DNA from: Moorena producens 3L
GTDB taxonomy: Bacteria > Cyanobacteriota > Cyanobacteriia > Cyanobacteriales > Coleofasciculaceae
Length of the DNA stretch: 64,000 nt
Direction: 5' to 3'
NCBI RefSeq assembly: GCF_000211815.1
Contig: NZ_GL890973.1
Location: forward strand, 120,251 to 184,250
Shown one piece after another: positions 1 through 8,735 of the stretch. The position numbers and the translations under genes were made by a program. Position 1 is the stretch's first letter. Every line of letters begins with the position of its first letter. A model generated the notes under the pieces. It ran no database searches. It saw only the letters and a program-made list of their open reading frames with translations, and was not told the origin of the DNA.

Positions 1-781
1 CATGTTGTAAGTGCCGCTAATTCCTTCTAGTTGGTTGAGGAACCATAGTCTTTCTTGAGCTGAGGATAGGGGTAGTTGTTCACTATCGGTTCTTGGTTGA
101 ATCGGAGGAAGACTTAATTGGTTTTCTGTGGTCAGTAATTGGCTTAATTTCGGCGAAATAAGAGCGATTGTAGGGCTTTGAAATACTTCCCTTAGGGAGA
201 TTTCTCTGTTGAAGGTCACTCGCAGTTGGGAAATTAATTGGGTGGCGAGTAGGGAATGTCCTCCGATTTCAAAGAAGTTGTCATGTATTCCTACATCTTT
301 CACTCCTAGAACCAGAGCGAAGATGTTGGCGATTATTTCTTCGGTTGGGGTACGTGGCGCTACATATTCCTGTTCTCGGGTGAAGACCCCATCTGGTGCT
401 GGTAATGCTTTTGTGTCTACTTTGCCATTGGGTGTTAAGGGCAGGGTGTCTAAGGTAACGAAGGCACTGGGCACCATATAGTCTGGTAGTTTCTGCTTGA
501 GGAATTCTCGTAGTTGGTTGGTGCTTAGTGATTCGTTCTCACTGACTATGTAGGCGACTAGGCGTTTGTTACCAGGAAGATCTTCTGTTGCAATTACTAC
601 GGTTTGTTGGATGTGGGGGTGGGTGGACAGGACTGCTTCGATTTCTCCTAGTTCGATGCGGAAACCCCTGATTTTAACTTGGTTATCGATGCGACCAATA
701 AATTCGATGTTACCGTCTGGTAGATATCTCGCGAGATCTCCGGTTTTGTAGAGTCGTTCTGAAAAGGAACTAGAGAAGGGA
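1..781. repeat. Internal NRPS repeat, copy 1 (A C-terminal part - PCP - start of C)
   Basis: This stretch is nearly identical to 3184-3963 (offset 3183 bp) with only scattered base changes. It covers the end of A2, PCP2 and the start of C3. Identity stops abruptly near 781, where the two A domains diverge. Inside an NRPS this indicates recent module duplication or gene conversion. Confidence 0.9.
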
Positions 782-3700
782 TTTTGGATGAATTTTTCCG
801 ATGTTAGTTTTGGGCGGTTGAGGTATTCTCGGGCTAGTCCATCACCACCTAGGTATAATTCTCCTGGTACTCCTATGGGTAATGGTTGCAAATTTGGATC
901 GAGAATATAGCTTTGAGTATTAACAATTGGACGACCAATAGGAATGGTTTTTTTGCTCATTCTTTCGTGGCAGGTGTAAAAATGCGTATCAATACAAGCC
1001 TCTGTTGGCCCATACAGATTGTGTAAAGTAGCTTGGCTTTGTTGTTTGAAAAGACAGTATAGTTCAACAGGCAAAGGTTCGCCCCCACAAAATACTCGCT
1101 TTAAATATTTACAAATGGCTAAATTTCTTGTCTCTAAAAGCATTCTTAGTAACGAGGGAACCAATTGAAGCACGGTAATTTTTTGTTGGTTAATTACCTC
1201 AATTAGATAATCACTATCTTGATGTCCCTCTGGTTTGGCGATTACTAATTGTGCTCCTACCAATAATGGGGCATAAAATTCCCAAATTGAAGCATCAAAG
1301 CTAAATGGAGTCTTTTGCAAAACTTTATCAAGTTTAGTTAAAGGAAAGGTTTGCCCCATCCAGCGCATATGGTTGGCTAACGCTTGATGAGAGATTGCCA
1401 CACCTTTGGGAACTCCTGTAGAACCAGAAGTATAAATCACATAAGCCAAATTATGTGAATGAACCCCAACATCAAGATTCTCCCCACTATATTGCTCTAT
1501 GGCACCCCAATCACTATCCAAGCAAACCACCTGGGCTTGATTTTGTGGCAAAGATTCTAGTAACGACTGTTGAGTCAACAACACTTCAACACCCGAATCG
1601 CCCAACATATAACTCAGTCGTTGGTGAGGATAATTAGAGTCCAGGGGTACATAAGCACCACCCGCCTTGAGTATCGCCAACAGTCCTACCACCATCTGTA
1701 CAGAACGTTCCACACAAATACCCACCAATACTTCTGGTCCTACTCCCAAGCAAAGTAGGTGATGTGCTAGTTGATTCGCCTTTTGATTTAATTGATGGTA
1801 AGTCAACTGCTCTTGTTCAAACACCACGGCCACAGCATCTGGTGTTTTCTCTACCTGCTCTTCAAATAACTGATGAATACATTTTTCTTTTGAGTATTCC
1901 GTTGCAGTATCATTCCACTCCACCAACAGTTGATGACGTTCCTCTGCACTCAATAAAGGTAACTCACCCACCACTAGTTGGGGATTTTCCACAATTGCTG
2001 ACAACAAGTTCTGGAAATGAGTGGCCATGCGAGCAATGGTAGACCGATCAAATAAGTCCGTGTTGTACTCCCATTCACCTATCAATCCCATGTCTGTTTC
2101 CGTCATTGACACGAGCAAATCAAACTTAGAGGTAGTACTTTGTTGATTGAACTCACTCAAACTCACACCGGGTAAGTCTAATTTCCCCATCGGTGCATTC
2201 TGTAGCACAAACATCACCTGGAACAGGGGGGCATGACTCAAAGACCGTTGGGGTTGCAATGCGGATACTACCTGTTCAAACGGTACATCCTGATGTTCAT
2301 AAGCGAGTAGTGTGGTTTCCCTGACTTGTGTAAGCAACTGCGAAAAACTGGGATTATCTTCAAAACGGGTTCTCAACACCAAAGTATTGACAAAGAAGCC
2401 AATCAGTGACTCGATTTCCTGGCGGTTGCGATTGGCTATGGGTGAACCAATTAAAATATCAAATTGCCCACTGTAACGAGACAGTAAGGTGGCAAAAGCT
2501 GCCTGTAGCGTCATAAATAAGGTACTACCCGAGTTCCTGGACAACTGTTGCAACTTCTGGGTTAATTCAGTGCTTAAACTAAAACTTTCACTACTGCCGT
2601 GGTAACTCATTACATGGGGACGAGGACGGTCTGTGGGTAATTGTAATAATTCTGGAGCACCCTCTAATTCCTGTTTCCAGTAATTGAGTTGGTTTTCTAG
2701 GATTTCCCCAGTTAACCATTGTCTTTGCCAAAGAGCAAAGTCAGCATATTGAATCGCTAATTCGGGTAAGGGGGATGGTTCTGATGCAACAAAAGCTTGA
2801 TATAAACGTGATAGTTCTTCGATTAATATCCCCATCGACCAACCATCAGAGACTATATGGTGCATGGTCAGCACTAACACATACTCGGTAGTGTCTAGTT
2901 GCCATAATTTAGACCGGATTAAGGGTGCTACCTCTAGGTCAAAGGGGGTTGTTGCTTCCTGTTGTACAAGTTGCTGTAAAATAGTTTCCCGTTCTGCTTC
3001 TGGGTATTGTTGTAGGTCTACTACATTGATGTTGATGGTGCTGTGGGGGTGAATTACCTGTATTGGTGTGCCATTGATAGTCCGGAAACTTGTCCGTAGT
3101 ACTTCGTGACGATGGATTATTTCTGATAAGGCTTGTTCTAGGGCGTTAATCACCAAGTTTCCAGTGATGCTCAGGGCTGCTGGCATGTTGTAAGTGGCGC
3201 TAATTCCTTCTAGTTGGTTGAGGAACCATAGTCTTTCTTGAGCTGAGGATAGGGGTAGTTGTTCACTATCGGTTCTTGGTTGAATCGGAGGAAGACTTAA
3301 TTGGTTTTCTGTGGTCAGTAATTGGCTTAATTTCGGCGAAATAAGAGCGATTGTAGGGCTTTGAAATACTTCCCTTAGGGAGATTTCTCTGTTGAAGGTC
3401 ACTCGCAGTTGGGAAATTAATTGAGTGGCGAGTAGGGAATGTCCTCCGATTTCAAAGAAGTTGTCATGTATTCCTACATCTTTCACTCCTAGAACCAGAG
3501 CGAAGATGTTGGCGATTATTTCTTCGGTTGGGGTACGTGGCGCTACATATTCCTGTTCTCGGGTGAAGACCCCATCTGGTGCTGGTAATGCTTTTGTGTC
3601 TACTTTGCCATTGGGTGTTAAGGGCAGGGTGTCTAAGGTAACGAAGGCACTGGGCACCATGTAGTCTGGTAGTTTCTGCTTGAGGAATTCTCGTAGTTGC

Positions 3701-6699
3701 TTGGTGCTTAGTGATTCGTTCTCACTGACTATGTAGGCGACTAGGCGTTTGTTACCAGGAAGATCTTCTGTTGCAATTACTACGGTTTGTTGGATGTGGG
3801 GGTGGGTGGACAGGACTGCTTCGATTTCTCCTAGTTCGATGCGGAAACCCCTGATTTTAACTTGGTTATCGATGCGACCAATAAATTCGATGTTACCGTC
3901 TGGTAGATATCTCGCGAGATCTCCGGTTTTGTAGAGTCGTTCTGAAAAGGAACTAGAGAAGGGGTTGGGGATGAATCGCTCTTGGGTTAGTGCATCATTA
4001 CCCATATACCCACGAGCCAAGTAAGGAGTACGAACATATATTTCTCCTATTTCTCCGATGCCAGCAAGCTGCTGTAAAGTATTTAAAATCAGTAACTGAG
4101 CATTGGAGATTCCTTTGCCTAAAGGCAGAGTATTTTTTGAACTTACCAGATGGTCTACGGGGTTAGGGATATAGAAATACCCCATTGCCTGAGGGGTTTC
4201 CGTCGCTCCATAGAAATTAACTATTCTCACACAGGGAGCTAGCTTGTACATTTTTGAAACATGGTCTTGAGTTAAGACATCTCCACCAAAAAATACATAC
4301 CTCAAGCTATTAAGTGTGAGTTTGGTTTCAAAAAGCAGTTGTGCCATCGCTGGAGTCAGATGGGTAATGCTAACCTGTTGTTGCTCCATCCAACAAGCTA
4401 ACTGACCGGGAGTTTCTATATCCTCAAGGTCAGGAATACATAAGGTAGCCCCCAGCCATAAGGGTGTCAATATATCTCTCAATAAGGGGTCATGGGCAAG
4501 TCCCGAGAGCATACTGAATCGGTCTGATTCGTGAAGTTCAAATGTCTGTGAGTGCCAATTGAGGAAATGAGCTAGGGGTCTGTGGGTGCCCTCGATCCCT
4601 TTTGGTTGACCAGTTGAGCCAGAGGTAAAAGCTATATAAGCTAAGTCATCTAGGTGAATGTTTACCTCTGGAGCATCAGTAGAAATTCCCTCTAAATTTA
4701 AGTCTGGGGTAATTTTAAGACAACAGCATAACTTATTTACTTCCTGTTGTAGTTCACCCTTAAGTGAATCTGTGGTAATCTCAAGGCAAGCGCGAGGTTT
4801 TCCAAGGCGAAGATAATTAATAAGACGAGCTACAGGATAAGCAGGATCGAGAATCATAAAAGCTGCACCGGCTTTGATGACTGCCAGTATTGCCCAAACT
4901 AAACAAGCGCTACGATCGCCTACTATGGCAACAACGTCTTGGTTTTTGATGCCCAATGCTAGCAAATAGTTGGCAAGTTGATTGGCACGGTTTGAAAGTT
5001 CGGTGTAGTTCCACTTGACCTGTTTATCGATAACAGCTAATTGTTGTGGAACCCTTGTTGCTTGTCGGTCAAATCGAGTATGGAAAGCATCAGACCATTC
5101 ACAACTTAGTTTCTCCACTGGGTTGGGCAGCAAAGATTTAGCTTGGGGAGTGACTAAAGAAAAATCCGTGATCGTCTTTTGGGGATGTTGGATAATTTGT
5201 TTGAGTAAATGCTCGAATTGATGGAGCATTTCTCCCATTCTTGTGCCTGTAAACAAATCGGCATTGTAGAGTAATTTTAGTTGTATTTCCTGGTTTGATT
5301 CCGCTGCATACAGTGTTAAGTCAAATTTTGAATTAGCCGCTTCGCTTGTGTCAAATTGTTCGACTTTTAACCCTGGTAATTCCAGTTTTGTTTCTGACAA
5401 ATTGAGCATGTTGAATAATACCTGGAACAGGGGGTTATAACTCAGCGAGCGCGAGGGTTGTAGTTCTTCAACTAGTTTCTCGAAAGGCACATCTTGATGA
5501 GCATAAGCATCTAAGGTTACTGAACGCACTCGTCTCAACAATTCCCGAAAACTGGGATTACCTGAGAGGTCAGTGCGTATCACCAACGTATTCACAAAAA
5601 AACCAATCAAAGGCTCAATCTCACGGCGATTGCGATTGGCTATGGGTGAACCAATTAAAATATCTTCTTGACCGCTGTAACGATGTAGTAAAGTCCCAAA
5701 CGCCGCTAACAGAGTCATAAATAAGGTAGTACCACTATCTCGAGACAGGGTTTGTAACTTCTGGGTTAATTCAGTATTTAAACTAAAACTTTCAGTCCGA
5801 CCCTGATAAGTTGGCGCAGTTGGGCGAGGGTAGTCAGTAGCTAACTGTAATAATTTGGGAGCACCCTCTAATTCCTGTTTCCAGTAATTAAGTTGGGTTT
5901 CTAGTATTTCTCCAGTTAACCATTGTCTTTGCCAAAGAGCAAAGTCAGCATATTGAATCGCTAATTCCGGTAACGGGGATGGTTCTGATGCAACAAAAGC
6001 TTGATATAAACTTGATAGTTCTTCGATTAATATCCCCATTGACCAACCATCAGAGACTATGTGGTGCATGGTCAGCACTAACACATACTCACTGCTGTCT
6101 AGTTGCCATAATTTACACCGGATTAATGGTGCTACCTCTAAGTCAAAGGGAGTTGTTGCTTCACGTTGTACTTTTTGCTTTAAGATAGTCTCCCGTTCTG
6201 GTTCTGGGTATTGTTGTAGGTCTACTACATTGATGTTGATGGTGCTGTGGGGGTGAATTACCTGTATTGGTTTGCCATTGATAGTCCGGAAACTTGTCCG
6301 TAGTACTTCGTGACGATTGATTATTTCTGATAAGGCTTGTTCTAGGACTAACACATTTAGGTTACCGGTGATTTCTAAAGCACCGTGCTCAATATAAGGA
6401 GCTTTTGACCCTTCAACTTGATCAATAAACCACAGTCGTTCTTGACTAAAAGATAGGGGTAATTTTTGGTCTCTAGGAATAGCTTTAATTGGTGGGTAAT
6501 TAGTATTATTACCTTTACCAAGTTGTTGCAAAAAAACTATAATTTCTGCTTGACGTTCAGCTATTTTTTGGCGTAGCGCAGGGGTTAGAGTTCCTTTATT
6601 AACACGACAAAGGAGTTTTTCACCGTTGGTTGAGATATTAATGCCCTGGTTTTGAAGCCAAGATATAAATTCAACTATATTTACCTGGTTGTTATTCAT
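1..6699 (-). CDS. Nonribosomal peptide synthetase, two complete modules plus start of a third (3' end outside window)
   Basis: One open frame of 2,233 codons runs without interruption from ATG at 6699 to the window edge, so the C-terminus is missing. Order: TubC-like N-terminal docking domain (residues 1-60); condensation C1 with HHIVSDG near residue 212; adenylation A1 (FTSGSTGQPKG near 690); carrier PCP1 (GGHSLLA, Ser1088); C2 (HHIVSDG near 1280); A2 (YTSGSTGVPKG near 1756, FDAS Asp1802); PCP2 (Ser2149); start of C3. Hand-aligned A2 specificity positions read DAWQFGLIDK, which I recall as a glutamine-type code. A1 reads DPRHFGFQAK and carries the SGLAHDP block typical of Lys2-like (aminoadipate reductase type) adenylation domains; its substrate is unknown. 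The TubC domain and leading C domain imply an upstream acyl or peptidyl donor, and a broken acyl-AMP ligase sits 2 nt upstream. Family assignment is sure; substrates are tentative. Confidence 0.97.
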   Translation of the reverse strand, partial: MNNNQVNIVEFISWLQNQGINISTNGEKLLCRVNKGTLTPALRQKIAERQAEIIVFLQQLGKGNNTNYPPIKAIPRDQKLPLSFSQERLWFIDQVEGSKAPYIEHGALEITGNLNVLVLEQALSEIINRHEVLRTSFRTINGKPIQVIHPHSTININVVDLQQYPEPERETILKQKVQREATTPFDLEVAPLIRCKLWQLDSSEYVLVLTMHHIVSDGWSMGILIEELSSLYQAFVASEPSPLPELAIQYADFALWQRQWLTGEILETQLNYWKQELEGAPKLLQLATDYPRPTAPTYQGRTESFSLNTELTQKLQTLSRDSGTTLFMTLLAAFGTLLHRYSGQEDILIGSPIANRNRREIEPLIGFFVNTLVIRTDLSGNPSFRELLRRVRSVTLDAYAHQDVPFEKLVEELQPSRSLSYNPLFQVLFNMLNLSETKLELPGLKVEQFDTSEAANSKFDLTLYAAESNQEIQLKLLYNADLFTGTRMGEMLHQFEHLLKQIIQHPQKTITDFSLVTPQAKSLLPNPVEKLSCEWSDAFHTRFDRQATRVPQQLAVIDKQVKWNYTELSNRANQLANYLLALGIKNQDVVAIVGDRSACLVWAILAVIKAGAAFMILDPAYPVARLINYLRLGKPRACLEITTDSLKGELQQEVNKLCCCLKITPDLNLEGISTDAPEVNIHLDDLAYIAFTSGSTGQPKGIEGTHRPLAHFLNWHSQTFELHESDRFSMLSGLAHDPLLRDILTPLWLGATLCIPDLEDIETPGQLACWMEQQQVSITHLTPAMAQLLFETKLTLNSLRYVFFGGDVLTQDHVSKMYKLAPCVRIVNFYGATETPQAMGYFYIPNPVDHLVSSKNTLPLGKGISNAQLLILNTLQQLAGIGEIGEIYVRTPYLARGYMGNDALTQERFIPNPFSSSFSERLYKTGDLARYLPDGNIEFIGRIDNQVKIRGFRIELGEIEAVLSTHPHIQQTVVIATEDLPGNKRLVAYIVSENESLSTKQLREFLKQKLPDYMVPSAFVTLDTLPLTPNGKVDTKALPAPDGVFTREQEYVAPRTPTEEIIANIFALVLGVKDVGIHDNFFEIGGHSLLATQLISQLRVTFNREISLREVFQSPTIALISPKLSQLLTTENQLSLPPIQPRTDSEQLPLSSAQERLWFLNQLEGISATYNMPAALSITGNLVINALEQALSEIIHRHEVLRTSFRTINGTPIQVIHPHSTININVVDLQQYPEAERETILQQLVQQEATTPFDLEVAPLIRSKLWQLDTTEYVLVLTMHHIVSDGWSMGILIEELSRLYQAFVASEPSPLPELAIQYADFALWQRQWLTGEILENQLNYWKQELEGAPELLQLPTDRPRPHVMSYHGSSESFSLSTELTQKLQQLSRNSGSTLFMTLQAAFATLLSRYSGQFDILIGSPIANRNRQEIESLIGFFVNTLVLRTRFEDNPSFSQLLTQVRETTLLAYEHQDVPFEQVVSALQPQRSLSHAPLFQVMFVLQNAPMGKLDLPGVSLSEFNQQSTTSKFDLLVSMTETDMGLIGEWEYNTDLFDRSTIARMATHFQNLLSAIVENPQLVVGELPLLSAEERHQLLVEWNDTATEYSKEKCIHQLFEEQVEKTPDAVAVVFEQEQLTYHQLNQKANQLAHHLLCLGVGPEVLVGICVERSVQMVVGLLAILKAGGAYVPLDSNYPHQRLSYMLGDSGVEVLLTQQSLLESLPQNQAQVVCLDSDWGAIEQYSGENLDVGVHSHNLAYVIYTSGSTGVPKGVAISHQALANHMRWMGQTFPLTKLDKVLQKTPFSFDASIWEFYAPLLVGAQLVIAKPEGHQDSDYLIEVINQQKITVLQLVPSLLRMLLETRNLAICKYLKRVFCGGEPLPVELYCLFKQQSQATLHNLYGPTEACIDTHFYTCHERMSKKTIPIGRPIVNTQSYILDPNLQPLPIGVPGELYLGGDGLAREYLNRPKLTSEKFIQNPFSSSFSERLYKTGDLARYLPDGNIEFIGRIDNQVKIRGFRIELGEIEAVLSTHPHIQQTVVIATEDLPGNKRLVAYIVSENESLSTNQLREFLKQKLPDYMVPSAFVTLDTLPLTPNGKVDTKALPAPDGVFTREQEYVAPRTPTEEIIANIFALVLGVKDVGIHDNFFEIGGHSLLATQLISQLRVTFNREISLREVFQSPTIALISPKLSQLLTTENQLSLPPIQPRTDSEQLPLSSAQERLWFLNQLEGISGTYNM
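3184..3963. repeat. Internal NRPS repeat, copy 2
   Basis: Second copy of the 780-bp segment at 1-781, covering the end of A1, PCP1 and the start of C2. The C domains upstream (about 2640-3180 and 5850-6330) are also very similar but more diverged, while the substrate-selecting A cores are unrelated. This is a patchwork expected from recombination within a synthetase. Confidence 0.9.
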
Positions 6700-6701
6700 A
6701 A

Positions 6702-7083
6702 TTAAATCTCTATTATTTCTTCATCTATTGCCAGATGATCTGGAACTTGTAATACTCTATGAGCTACCTCTAGATACTCAGCTACATTCTTAAAGCCCAT
6801 AAAAGCGCTAATCAACTCTAATCCAGAAGGGTATAACAGTAAAGCCCGTTCTCCTACCTAGCATTGATTGGAGATGGGCTGCGTACGCGAAGCGGTTCCA
6901 AAGGAACATCGCTGTTGCTTGTCTATCTAATTCCCCATAGGTAAGACTCCCTGATTCGGTTTCTCCGTTTTGCAGAAAGATATAGGCAAGCTGATTAGGC
7001 ATAGCTTGCGATCTTTCGCTTAATAAATCAACTAAACTAAAAAAGTTTGACTCGCTATTGGGGAAAAAATTGACACAAGTCAT
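6702..7083 (-). pseudogene. Remnant of a fatty acyl-AMP ligase (FAAL-like) loading gene
   Basis: The frame from ATG 7083 begins like FAAL-type loading enzymes: a FSLVDLLSERS segment, a LTYGELDRQA block, then GERALLLYPSGLELISAF in a second frame. Three lesions are visible. About 12 codons (around 6876-6911) encode a foreign peptide from a small palindromic repeat. A one-base frameshift follows near 6858. The rest of the enzyme (about 500 residues in the family) is missing, and the second frame ends at TAA 6702-6704, 2 nt before the NRPS ATG. The origin of the last 30 residues (from GFKNVAEYLEV) is unclear. The gene probably once supplied a fatty acyl starter; it cannot do so now. Confidence 0.7.
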
Positions 7084-7561
7084 TACTTAGCTACTCCCAA
7101 TACAAGCAGTTCAAAAAATTCAGATACCAAGAATTCAACAATCAAGTTGTCAATCCACAGTAAAGCCAAAGAAGTAGTTGAATTCCAACGCTTACTCACG
7201 GCTCGTAACTTGGCTGAGTTTGTGCTCGAGCCAGGTGCTTATTAGGTCAGGGTATTCCCATTTTAACTAAGCGCGATCAGTGAGTGATTGTGCGTTGGAA
7301 GTCAGAGCACCGAATTAGATTATATAGTCATACCACATTATCGGGTAAGTTAATCGACAAATTTAGCTTTTAGTGATCAAGGTAGGGCTGGCAAATCCCT
7401 AGTATTCGTTATGCGATCGCCATTATTGCCAAGTCGTGAACGAACCATTGTTATTCTACTATAGACGAATGGCCAAAGTGTTAAAGTTTTAAACAAAACT
7501 TTACAAAAATCAGCCCATTTTTCCGATATTTATAGGGCTCTTCCGGAGTAACTATGCCGTT

Positions 7562-7770
7562 GTGTTAGTTAAAATAACGAAGGATTGGAAAGACTGGGAG
7601 GAGCCTCTGATGATACTAGAAAAACTCCCTTCGTAAGGTAACTATGACGGGGTTAAATACAAGGTAGTTTTTCGATTAGTTGATGCCGCCGATTGTGGCA
7701 TTACTCAACAGCGGTAACGGGTGTTCATTGTTGGCATCATAAAAGAGTTAACTTTCCCTAAGTCTTTCCA
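7562..7770 (+). pseudogene. Remnant of a cytosine-C5 DNA methyltransferase
   Basis: One frame encodes a KDWKDWEEPL segment, then VFRLVDAADCGITQQR, a stop, and RVFIVGIIKELTFP. This matches the conserved Dcm-like block in which a dyG-PQ-R-Rv-iVG motif follows the target-recognition region. Two in-frame TAA codons interrupt it (7634-7636 and 7715-7717, the latter probably from CAA). No start or catalytic PC motif is present nearby. It is a decayed fragment, likely from a lost restriction-modification system or phage. Confidence 0.6.
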
Positions 7771-7832
7771 AAAAAAAACCTTTTCTCGATAGCTTGTCGA
7801 TTGGATTAAATTAAAAGCAAAAAAAATAGCCT

Positions 7833-7878
7833 AGGTGCGCTTTCCGTTGGCGAATTAAATTCGCCACGGGTCGCACCT
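7833..7878. repeat. Nested palindromic repeat
   Basis: The outer arms AGGTGCG and CGCACCT enclose an inner palindrome GGCGAATTAAATTCGCC (7849-7865). A related sequence with the same AGGTGCGACCC-type arm occurs at 12844-12960, so this is a dispersed repeat family. Confidence 0.7.
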
Positions 7879-7951
7879 GTAGATATTATTTATACGGCTA
7901 TTTTAGTGCTGCAAACGCTATGTCATGTCTATCACTTTCCGAATCAATCCG

Positions 7952-7992
7952 GATCTGATCCTACCGGATCAGATCGGGGGGGAAACCCCCCC
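7952..7992. terminator. Double hairpin after the small gene at 8007
   Basis: A 10-bp perfect stem (GATCTGATCC, loop TACC, GGATCAGATC) is followed by a 7-bp G/C stem with an AAA loop at 7976-7992. The G/C stem lies 14 bp beyond the stop of the minus-strand ORF at 8007, as a transcription terminator would. No long U tract is evident, so termination is inferred from shape and place. Confidence 0.55.
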
Positions 7993-8006
7993 AGAAATTC
8001 AACCTA

Positions 8007-8216
8007 TTAACCCCAATTTGAAGACTTGGTTGCAAAACTAATTACTTGCCCAGGAATCCCGGTCGGCTGCAAAGGGCTCCAGTCGGAAACATCTGCATAC
8101 CCCAGTGCACAAAGACCGTAAATAGTATTGGTTACTGCTTCAGGAGAGCCCTTAATGCACTTAATACGTTGTTTCTTTGAATTATTGTCTTGATTCGGAA
8201 TAAAGTCTTTAGACAT
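8007..8216 (-). CDS. Small conserved-looking hypothetical protein (69 aa)
   Basis: An ATG frame encodes a 69-residue soluble protein with a basic, polar N-terminal third and a composed-looking remainder (GSPEAVTNTIYGLCALGYAD, then DWSPLQPTGIPGQ). No Shine-Dalgarno is seen upstream. In favour of a real gene: composition unlike the surrounding AT-rich DNA, and a strong hairpin just after the stop. I do not recognise the family. It lies among gene remnants and could itself be a leftover. Confidence 0.45.
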   Translation of the reverse strand: MSKDFIPNQDNNSKKQRIKCIKGSPEAVTNTIYGLCALGYADVSDWSPLQPTGIPGQVISFATKSSNWG

Positions 8217-8525
8217 GAGTAAAAAACTTAATTACGTTTACAGTGATTATTGTAATGATTATATATTTAATTGTCAAGGGTTTTGATATTTTTTTTTGGA
8301 GGTAATTTGATAATGAATTTCAAAAAAATATTCGCGTAGCGAACGTTATTGAAAAATCGGCTAATTAAAAGAGCTATATCAGCGCGCAATTACCGTCAAT
8401 CGAATAACAAAGGGAATAGGAAACAGGGTGCATCTTTGGTTAAATCTTTGAGAATATACTGAGGTAGCAACAAGTCGATCTCTCAGGTCTTCCACTCTCA
8501 GATTTGGGCATTACAAAAAGGCGAT

Positions 8526-8590
8526 TGGCCGTAGGCCACGCTACGCGATGAAGCGTTCGCAAAGCGTGGCCCAAAGGCCTCAGCTTCCGC
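8526..8590. repeat. Palindromic repeat cluster (GGCCGTAGGCCACGCTACGCG family)
   Basis: Back-to-back inverted units: GGCCGTAGGCCACGCTACGC followed by GCGTTCGCAAAGCGTGGCCC, ending in AGCGATCGCTTTTA. The same family recurs near 28068, 35062, 36101, 39798, 39848 and 62992. Confidence 0.75.
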
Positions 8591-8603
8591 TAAAAGCGAT
8601 CGC

Positions 8604-8726
8604 TTTTATATTGGTGGCAAAACCAATCGTGCTTTGGTCACCTTTGAACGGGAATTGATTGAGATTTTAGAGCAGGTGGGTGAATCATCCCAGACCGTAG
8701 AACCTTTACTAGCTAAATCTGCTTAG
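8604..8726 (+). pseudogene. 3' scrap of an unidentified gene
   Basis: A frame open from the repeat cluster to TAG at 8724 encodes about 40 residues, including FYIGGKTNRALVTFERELI. It has no start and its 5' side merges into the palindromic repeats, so it looks like the C-terminal end of a gene cut by repeat insertion. It lies directly outside the left inverted repeat of the ISKra4-like element. Family not recognised. Confidence 0.3.
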
Positions 8727-8735
8727 AGCAATCCT

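Noticed and set aside
209..3934. Several plus-strand ORFs of 60-90 codons, some in identical pairs
   Set aside because: Antisense shadows of the NRPS; the pairs merely reflect the internal module duplication.
7118..7250. Possible remnant frame containing EVVEFQRLLTARNLAEFVLE
   Set aside because: The stretch is short, ends at a stop, has no start and matches no family I can name; chance cannot be excluded.
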